A stretch of DNA of 64,000 nt from Paragordius varius. Taxonomy: Eukaryota; Nematomorpha. A program made the position numbers and the translations under genes. Location of the stretch: NCBI GenBank assembly GCA_964247055.1, contig OZ176055.1, positions 1,984,001 through 2,048,000 of the forward strand, written 5' to 3'. The notes below the pieces were generated by a model. The model worked only from the letters and a program-made list of their open reading frames with translations. It searched no databases and had not been told where the DNA came from. This document shows, piece by piece, positions 33,801-43,971 of this stretch (its first letter is position 1; each line of letters begins with the position of its first letter).

Positions 33801-36800
33801 TGAAAAAATAACATGATGTATATATTCTGATAGAAAAATGTATTAGAAATCTCATGATGCTTTTGGTTTTGGGGCTTATGAGTGATGTAAGAAAGTTTGT
33901 GTTATGTGATCCATTTCAAAATGGCAAAATTTCACCACATTTTTTTAAATAAAGTTTTTTTTGGTGAAAAGTAGAGGCTTCATGCTAAAAAATATCATCA
34001 AATTATATTTTAAACTACATATAAAAAGCAAAACAACATTTTCAAAAAATTTAATTTATTCGTATGCTCTTAACAATTTTTTTGCTCTTCCCAAATGAGC
34101 TTTTTTAAAAAAAACGCAAAAATGCCGGTAGTGCGCGATAAAAATTTTAAATATTATATGCTAAATTTTGATAATGCTCTTTTTTCGAGCAAAATGTTGA
34201 AACGCAGACTTCATACTAGTTTGAGGCATAATGGAAACGGTATAAAACCAATTTAAAATATTATAAACACTTTTTCCACATATTCCGATGATGTTGAACA
34301 TTTCTACACTTGTGAATTTTGATTAAAATATTTGACTCAAATTTATTTTAAATAGATATGGTGTTTTATACAAAAATATACCAAAATTTATAAGCAAACG
34401 AACCTTTTTATTATTAAAATTCTGAGGCGATAGAAATTTTTAACATCAGCGAATTATATAGATAAAGTGTTTTTATAATATCTTAAAGCGTTTTTAAACT
34501 GTTTCTATAATGCCTAAAATAATATGAAGCAGACTTTGACATTTTGCTGATAAATTTTCGGAATTATGCATTCAAATATTTTTAGTTGATATCAAAATTT
34601 TAATTTTTATTGCGCAATCCCGTCATTTTTGCGTTTTAAGAGGACTAGCCCATTTTAAAAATTGGGACTTTTGGAACCCTCATCCACGAATTAACATTTT
34701 TTATTGTTTTGTTTTTTTATAAGAGTATATGGTTTATTGCATTTGGAGATAAGATTCTAGCTTCTAACAAAAAAATTTTATTTATAAAAATGGGCGCAAA
34801 TTTTGCCATATTTTAATATGGAATACTTACCACAAAAGTGTAAATCGTTTTCTTATATCACTCGTAAGGGCCAAAACTAAAAGCACTTGATAATCCTGAT
34901 ATGTTTTTCTATCAAAATACATATATATCTTATCAGGTAATTTTTTTGTGGGTCTGTGTTAATCACGATAAATTTTAAATTTAAATTATTTTTACGTATA
35001 AAGTTTAAGTTGATATTATATTAGCAATTAAAGTATGCCCAGGGTAATGTGGAGAAAGAAAAATTAGCACTGGACGATGCTCAAAAAGAATGGGATAAAC
35101 ATCTTGTAATATTTTCTCATAATAATTATAGTAGAAATACAGTAATTAAAATTATGATAACAAACAAAAAAATTAAAACTATCTATTTTATAAAACAGTA
35201 TTGTTTGATCGTTATTTTTTTGTGAAACTTTAATGATATAATTTATTTTTTTTATTTTGCCAAAACAATAGTATACAATTTAAAAATATCAGAGTTGGAT
35301 GTCCTTATAAAAATTAGCCTAATTATAATAGAATACACCATTTACAGTTCAAGTCCACCCTTGAGCAATTCAAATTAACCCTATAAATTTTGTGATTTTT
35401 AGGATTAAAAATTACCTATTATATAATCTTTAAAAAATAATATTTCGTTTAAAATTAATATAATATTGAAAAAATAAACAATGTAAGGAGAAATTTTCTA
35501 TTAATAATAGCTCGAAAACACATTAATTTTATGGTAAATTTTAATTGTAAATGGTATATTAAAAGAGTAGACGGTGAATGACAGATAAAAAAATGATTTT
35601 AATGAGCATGTAAAAATATTTTAATTTTTATTTTATTTTAGCAAATAGATGAAGAAAAGAAGGCTAATAAAAAGGCTTTAATGGAAAAAATATCAGAATT
35701 GACTAAGGAAATACAACAACTTATGCGAGGGCATGAAAAATATTCTCTAGCCTTCACAAAGAATAAGGCTCGTGAACAGGAATTAAAAGTATGTGTGCTT
35801 TTTGTTTTTTTGTTACGTTTAAAAAAATATTTTTTCCAAATAATTTTTTTCTCGAATTTATTTGTCAGCAAAATAGGCTATGAATTGTGGAAAAAACTTG
35901 TAACTATTATAAAAATTACTATTTTTATCCAAATATTTTATTTTAGCAATGCAATAATGATATATCGTTTTAGGGATAACTTTTTTGGTTTTTTTTAATG
36001 TTAAATTGAAATTTAAGTATTAAAAAAAATAGCCTAAAAAAATAGATGTTTTTACACAGATATCCTAAAAAATATGATTATTTCTCATCTTACATAAAAG
36101 CCCCCTCGCAATATATTTATCAAGTATTTTAATATATATTTCTTAGCTTAAATTAAATGCATGTTCCCATGAAATCAAAAGCTTGTCGGAAGAAATACAG
36201 ACCCTTGAATCGAATATATTGGAGATTGGTTCTCACACAACTAACCCCATGTTAGATACTAGGTCCATATTTCAATTTCTTTTTTTTCTTGAATAGAGTA
36301 ATCATTTTTTTGTATAACACCTAACAAAATAGCTTATTTTTATACTATCGCGGATTTAGTGTAATTATTTTAATTCTATCTGAATTATAATAATATGTTT
36401 GATTGAAAGTAAACAATTGTAATTTACATGTCTTTATGCCTATCCATTGTCTTAAATATTGAATTAATTAAATTCAAGTAAGAACTTGAATCAGGGCTGT
36501 TCAACAAAAACTTTGCGGGTCTAACCCGCGAAATATATGGAAAAAAAGAGAAATGTTATTAGATTTTGAACATAAAACTGTAAATACTACTAATCATAAC
36601 AATTTTTTTCTGGTTCATTACCGAAAAGTTTAAAGATTTATTCAGCAAATTTGTTTAAAAAATTGTTTTTTTTTTCTTGGTTTTTTTTGTAAAATTTTGT
36701 TTAAGAAAATTTTCACGGACTGTAAAAATATTTTTGAGGGGGTTGAACACTCTTGGCCTAAATAAAATCATTTGCCAACTCTATTTTTTCGAAAAACAAA

Positions 36801-39800
36801 TTGACCGGAAACCATGTACCTCTTGTGGCATCGTTTTAGAATAAAAACCAATAAAATTACGCTAATTTCAGGTTTAAATATAAAACCTAACATAAAAAAA
36901 TATGTAGAACCCTTAATTGATTGATGCAAAATATATGAACAATCCTGATTCCTGGAATATATTTGATGTATTTTTATTTAAATTCACTAAATACAGTCAA
37001 ACGATGCCAAATACTAATGAATCTAACGCATCAACTACGAAGGATAAAAATGCAACACCACAAATTAATAACGAGAGGACACAAGAAATTAATTCCAAAA
37101 TTCAAGAACTGTGCAAACAAAAGCTAGAGATTGAAATATCTTATGAACAATATCAAAAAGATTTGCAAACTCTAGAAAATCAAATGCAGTTGTTAACATC
37201 CAAAATTTCAACGCAAAATTTGGACCTTAATAATTTGGAATCGACTATCCGCAAATTAACAGATGAAAATCAACTAATTGTGTAACAGAAATATATTAAA
37301 TTATTAGGATTTGTTTAAAATCTAGCGTTTAAGGGCTAAAATTTTATAATATCATATGTATTAGATTATTTTAAAATAATTGCTCGTGAAATATAACGCA
37401 TAAAGTATGATAAGCGATAATTTTCAATCTTAATTTTTTTTATATATATTGGATGAGTTTGAAATAGGAAGCTTGCTTCAAATCATTAAGTTTTATACCT
37501 TTTGAAAAATACCAATTTTTTATTTCAAATAATTATTTATTTAAAATTTTTATTAGATGAATATTTAAAAAAATCATCCTATTACAAATGCCCTGAAAGA
37601 AATGTTGTTGTTTTTTTATTCTTTTTTTAATTTAAAAGAATGATTTATTATGAAAAAAATGCTTTTTAATCAATAAAATATTTGTTTTCAGTGAAAAAAA
37701 AGTTATATTTTTTATATTTAAATCTTTATTTTTTTTCTCAGTACAAACATGTCACACATGGAACAAAATAAACGTGCTAAAGAAAGGGAACTCCAAAATT
37801 TACAAGCATCAGATCAACAAAATTTGTTGGTTTATGGTGATTGGATACCTAAACTTTTAACTGCCATAGATAATAAATGCCATAATGATAATAGCAATAA
37901 TGGCAATAGAAGATCCAACAATATGTTGTTTCAAAAGCGGCCTAAAGGGCCTATAGGTATGGCAAAAAAATATATCTAAGAGTATAAAATCGAAATATAG
38001 GTTAGAATTTATACATAAAAAGCTGATATTTTGATTTTGTATTAAGATCATTGCATTAAAGGAAGTTATTGGAAATAGCTTGGTGTTTTAACTAAAATAA
38101 GCCTAAAATATAAGTATATAACACCCTTAATGAAAACCTAATAGCAAAAAATATCAAGCCTTAACTTTATAGCGCATATAAGATAATTATTCATTCTGAT
38201 CATTATTTACTTTGTACGTTTTAAGTTAGGTTATAGAAAATTTAATAATTTTCACGCTAAACTAACTTTTTGCGTGCATTAGCTTTTATAATGAGCTAAA
38301 AACCAAAATATCTTTTATTTTTTTAAAATATTTATGTATTGCTGTTATAATTAGTATATATTATTCAAAAAAATTATAATTTTTTAACAAAAAAAATGTG
38401 ATTTGCGGGTTATGAGTTACGTATTCCCTCCATTTGGGTCAATTTAAGGTATGGTTAATATATTATTTTTTTATTAATTAGTATCTATGGTATTTATGTA
38501 TATATATATATACATATACATCTAGGAAGCTACATAAAAATCCTAAATTTTTCAGCCTCACTTGCGCTGGAAAATTGTTTGAAACGCATTTTACCAAATT
38601 TCATTTGCGATTCTCAGCATGATTGTAACATTCTTCGTAATTTGTTGGATGAAGTTTTAGGGTCACGTAATACCTATCGGCCTACCATATCTTGCTTTAA
38701 ATTTTCCGTAAATTTTATTTTTTGTTGCATATGTTTATAGTTTAAAAAAAAATAATTATGTAATGACAAAATATTTTGGATAAAGATGGCCATATACACT
38801 CTTTCAAACCTTAATTTTCTCCTCTATAAACTTTATGAATACGGTTGTGAAATGATATAGTGTGTTTTACAAAAATGCATCATTTTATTCCTTCGCAAAC
38901 TCAAATTAGTTTTAAAGTTTTAAAAAAGTTGGTTGGCTTTTTAAAAATATTTGTCTATTAGACTCGAGCTGGGGTGATTAACACGCGGCCAGCGAGATAT
39001 TTTGAATCCATAATTTGTAAAAACATCTTGGTAAACTTGATATTTTTAGACAATTTTTTCTACATAAGTCTATATCCAAATAGCAAGAACAAGAAAAATA
39101 TTGTTGCATTCTGTTCTCTTTTTGAAGTATTTTTATGTTTAACTCGTCGTAATCTTTGAGCTGGCCCGCGAAGTCCATTTGTGTTGAATGGGCTTGTTTT
39201 TATAATTTCAATTTCTACAATATATTTACCTAATATCTAGGAACACAAATATGATGTGGAAAGATATGTAAGTTTTTTTAACCTATTTTTATCATACAAT
39301 GATGTATCCTTTATTTATCAAAATTTTATTTTTTTTCGTTTAATGGGTTTAAATATTTGGTAAAGAATGGAAAAAACAAGAACTCCATGGTAATTCTTAT
39401 ACTTTTTTGATGAATATGATATGGTTAATACCATAAAGCTCTCTCTTGTTTTTTCCATTCTTTACCAAATATACACACCCCCATTTAATAAATAAAGATA
39501 AATTTTTGATAAAAAGGATACATGATTGTATTATCAAATTGTTATCTTATAAAATTTTTATTATATTCAATATAGTTGGTGGAATTTAATGGGGCTTTCA
39601 ACTTTACCAATCTTATATCTGTCAGCGATGTCGACGTGTTTAATTACATTATTGATCAGGTAAAAAGTTTTTTCAGAAGTACTTTATAAAAGAACAAAAA
39701 GAATAGATTTGGTTTTCAAAAAAACAACCATACTTTTTCAAATTTAAATCTTTCCTTCTACATAAATTTTATATATTTACAATTATAAAATATATAATTG

Positions 39801-42520
39801 ATTGTGTTACCCATCTACAATCTCTATTTCATATTTTGCGATTTTAAACAATGATTTAAATTTTAAAATGAAATTAGTATGATTATCTTTTAAAAATATT
39901 TGTCTTTATATTTTTACGTTTTGTCCGTATAATTTCAATTTTTACTGTAATTCGATTTTCTTATTAATTTTTAATTACGGTAGAAAAAAATCGAATCAAC
40001 CTTGTTTTGGTCAGATACGGAAATTATAGCACGCATATTTTCCGGTTCACAAAAACCTTCGAATTGTAATGAGGTATATGTGCTTGAAAATATATCTTTT
40101 ATAAATTCCAAAAAAAATTAACAAAATTATATTTTTTTCGCGTTTTTCATATTTATATATTATATTTATTTCAAATGCACCCTTGAACAATACAATTTCA
40201 TCCTTGAACAATATAAATACACCCTCGAACAATTAAAATTCACCCTCAAATAAAATATATGTTTTTTAAGACTAAAAATTACATATATTTTTATATATTT
40301 AATAAAAATTTTGTTTTAAATTAAAATAATACTGAAGAAATAATAAACTATACCATAAACATCGATTTCATATTAATAATGTATTAAATGAATTCGAAAT
40401 TTTTTTAGGGTGAATTTGAATTGTTCAAGAGTGAATTTAACTGTTTGAGGGTGAGTTTTAACTGTAATAATATATATATTAGGCTTATGCTTTTAATGGT
40501 GATTATTATCAATACAGTCGAGGGAGTTTAAGCTCCTATCCTTGCATGTTTAAACGGCCTAAATATTTTGTCGATCACACTGATAAAACTAGCCTTATCA
40601 AGTTTACATTTGTTTTAATTTAAATGAATTTTGTAAATTTTATGAGTTTACATTTTTTAAAAATGTTAATTGTGATTTATATATAAAATTAAATTTTAAA
40701 AATAATTTAATGTAATGTAGAATCCTTTATCAATTTGTATACTAGTTTCTTGCTTGTTAGTACTCATTAAATAATTATATATTAGCCATACATATCTTAA
40801 CTTAGTTGTAGTTGCTTACTAATATATGGAATTATAAATAACTTCTTATATTACTTTGTAATGAAATTATTCAGAAAGCATTGTAGGAGAAAGGGCTTAT
40901 GTTACATGCACATTTCAATATTTATAGTTTATTATAAAAAAAAATTATGTCCAATTATTTTTTTCACGCAGCTATATGATATACAGTTGTAGTCAACTAT
41001 TGTTTTCCAAATAATTTTTTACAGAGTAAAAATTGAATTTAAAACGGACAAAACGTAAAAGTTTAAAGACAAATATTTTTATACCATACTTTTTTATCTT
41101 AATTTTTTTTATATAAGCTCATTTCACGATTGGATAATATATCGTGTTATCAATAAACAACTCTATTTCATACTTAAAAGTTTTATTACAATGAGTATAT
41201 ATATAAGAAACTTGAAAAAAATATTTGTCTTTATATATTTACGTTTTGTCCGTATAATTTCATTTTTTTTGTAAATTAATTAGGTCTTGCCAAACGGAAA
41301 TACAAGAAATCGAAACGACTTTTAAAAAATTAGCTGGGCAAAAGAAATCACTCATGCCCGAAACCGAGAAATATGTCCAACTCAAAAATAAAACTATTTC
41401 AAGTCTTAAGGACTTACAAGCAGAAATGCATGAATTGCAAAAGGTACTGTTTTTCTTATATATTTGATATTTTTTAGATGATTTTATCTTTTTAATTAAT
41501 AAAATATTTTATTTTATATATAATCAGAAACATAATACTGCAAAAGGCAAATTAACACATGCTACTAAGGAAATACGAAGATTAGAAAATGAGATTGAAA
41601 AAAATAAAGGTAAATTCACGTTTCTATTAAATGATTATATATATAATGATTATTTTTTTATAATTGAAAATATTTTTTTAATTGTATGCTTAGTTGTTTA
41701 TATAATATATTTCATTTTATTATATTTACAACTAATAATAGTTATAAACTGATAAAAAAAATTTAACCACAAGCCTTTTAACCGTTAAGTGTTTTTTAAC
41801 ACTATCAATAAAAAAAGTTTAGCTTTGTAATTTATATTTGCATTTTAAAACTTTGGTAGTTTCTAACTAAAGAAAACCAGTGTGACTGTTCATGAATGCA
41901 ATCATAAATTTAATACGACCATCGGATATACATGTTGAATATTTAATTAAAATTTTATACTATTATAAATTTTAATAAAATCAAAAATTGGTAAAAAAAT
42001 AGTTTTTACATTTTTACTCTAGTTAATGTTGCAAAAAATATTAAAAAAACAGTCCAATACATGTTTAACGCATGTGTATTACATATAGGGTATAAAAAAT
42101 GAGAACTCAAATCTAATTTTTTTCCAATTTATCTACTTTAATTAGTATTAATATTATATTTTGACATTTATATAACCAATTTCGATAGTTATCATTTTGT
42201 TGTTTTGTTTAGAAAATTTAAATGTTACATTTTTAATAATTAACTACTGCTTACCACCATTGATTTTTTGTATTCAAAAGCAACAGCCAGGCCAGTGCTA
42301 TTAAAATAAAAAAATGAAATTTACAGACAAAAAACATACAAAAGAAGTTTTAAAAGACAAATATATTTTTAAAACCATATTTTTTATATCATCATTCTAG
42401 TTTGGAAAATAGAAGAAGTATATTGGTAAAATACTCTATTAGATCGCGATCTAAAATTGTAAATAAGTATGTGACAATTTTTTAAAAAATATTAGTCTTT
42501 AGTGTTTGGTTTTATTGTAC

Positions 42521-42562
<42 letters not shown>

Positions 42563-43928
42563 TTAATTAAATACCGCTGGCTTTTTCATAATATACTTGT
42601 CTTGAAACATCAAATTTTATAGTACATATAAAAATATAAATATTTATGGCAAAAATCAGGTTTGAAAAAGTATATAAAACTAGTTTTTTTACATTTAAAT
42701 TTTATCCTACTTATATATATATATATATATATATAAATATCTCACATTTAGCTTTATTACATGGTACAACACTCAGCAATAAGGATGATGGGGAAGAAAG
42801 GTCGCAAACGAATAAAAATAATCCTGAATCTGATGACGACGAAATTGATACTCAAACCCTTTTAATGCAACAAACGCAAAATGATTTGTTGTTACAAACA
42901 CAGGCAACTCAAACTTTTAGGGGTGAAATTGTTCGTTGTAATGAACGTATCACAGTTTTACAGTAAAATCTAATTAAAATCTATAATCAAATTTCTTAAA
43001 GACAGCCCCATACTACCTTTGGTTCCTGATTCATTTTACATGACCTTCCTTTTTGATTAATGAAATGACATCATATAATATACATAGTGCGTTCATCCCA
43101 CTTACATCGATTTATATTTCAAAAATAATAATGGAAGACAAAGCGCATAATAGAAATATTTTACTTTTTAAAGACCACCCTTTGCCTTTTCAAACCTTGA
43201 TTTAATTTCTATAACACCTTTTTGATTACAATTATGAAATAGGTTGTAATATAATGTTTTAAGTTACATCTTTTTTCCTGATTTTGCAATGAAAAATGAT
43301 AAATTTGATATATATATATATTTATATAAATCTAGGTGTGCAAGAATTATGGTTGTCTTGTTTAATAAATATGTCTCTTGTTTTTTAAGTTTTGTCTTTA
43401 TATAATTAATTTAAATTGTTTTAAGGGCTGATAAAGATAAAATATCCCAGGATATGCAAACTGTCAAACAGGAAATAAAAACATGTCTTGACAATATACA
43501 AAAAGGCAAAGATCGAATTGAGGAACTTAAAGGAATCATAAAATCGCATCAGGTTAGTTTTATTTTATTAGCTAATGTATATATATACTTTTAACTATGT
43601 ATTACTAAAAAATATAATTATATTTAGGAATTCATTCAACAGTTTTTACATTATTTAATGTTTAGGATAGCCTATCAAATAGAGTTATATTATGTTACAT
43701 ATATTTTTATATGACCTTGTTGAAATTTTACTGTCTCTGGGAATATCAAAATTCTGTACATAGCTAAAAATGCCTTGAACCAAAATAAATGGTTTCTTTT
43801 ATCAAAATATCTTTAATTCAATTCTACACTCACTGCAAAATAATGAGAATATATATTGGTAAAACATATTAAGTACACCATTTACAAAATATCAATAGGT
43901 GATACAAAAAAACTTTATACGGATTTTT

Positions 43929-43971
<43 letters not shown>

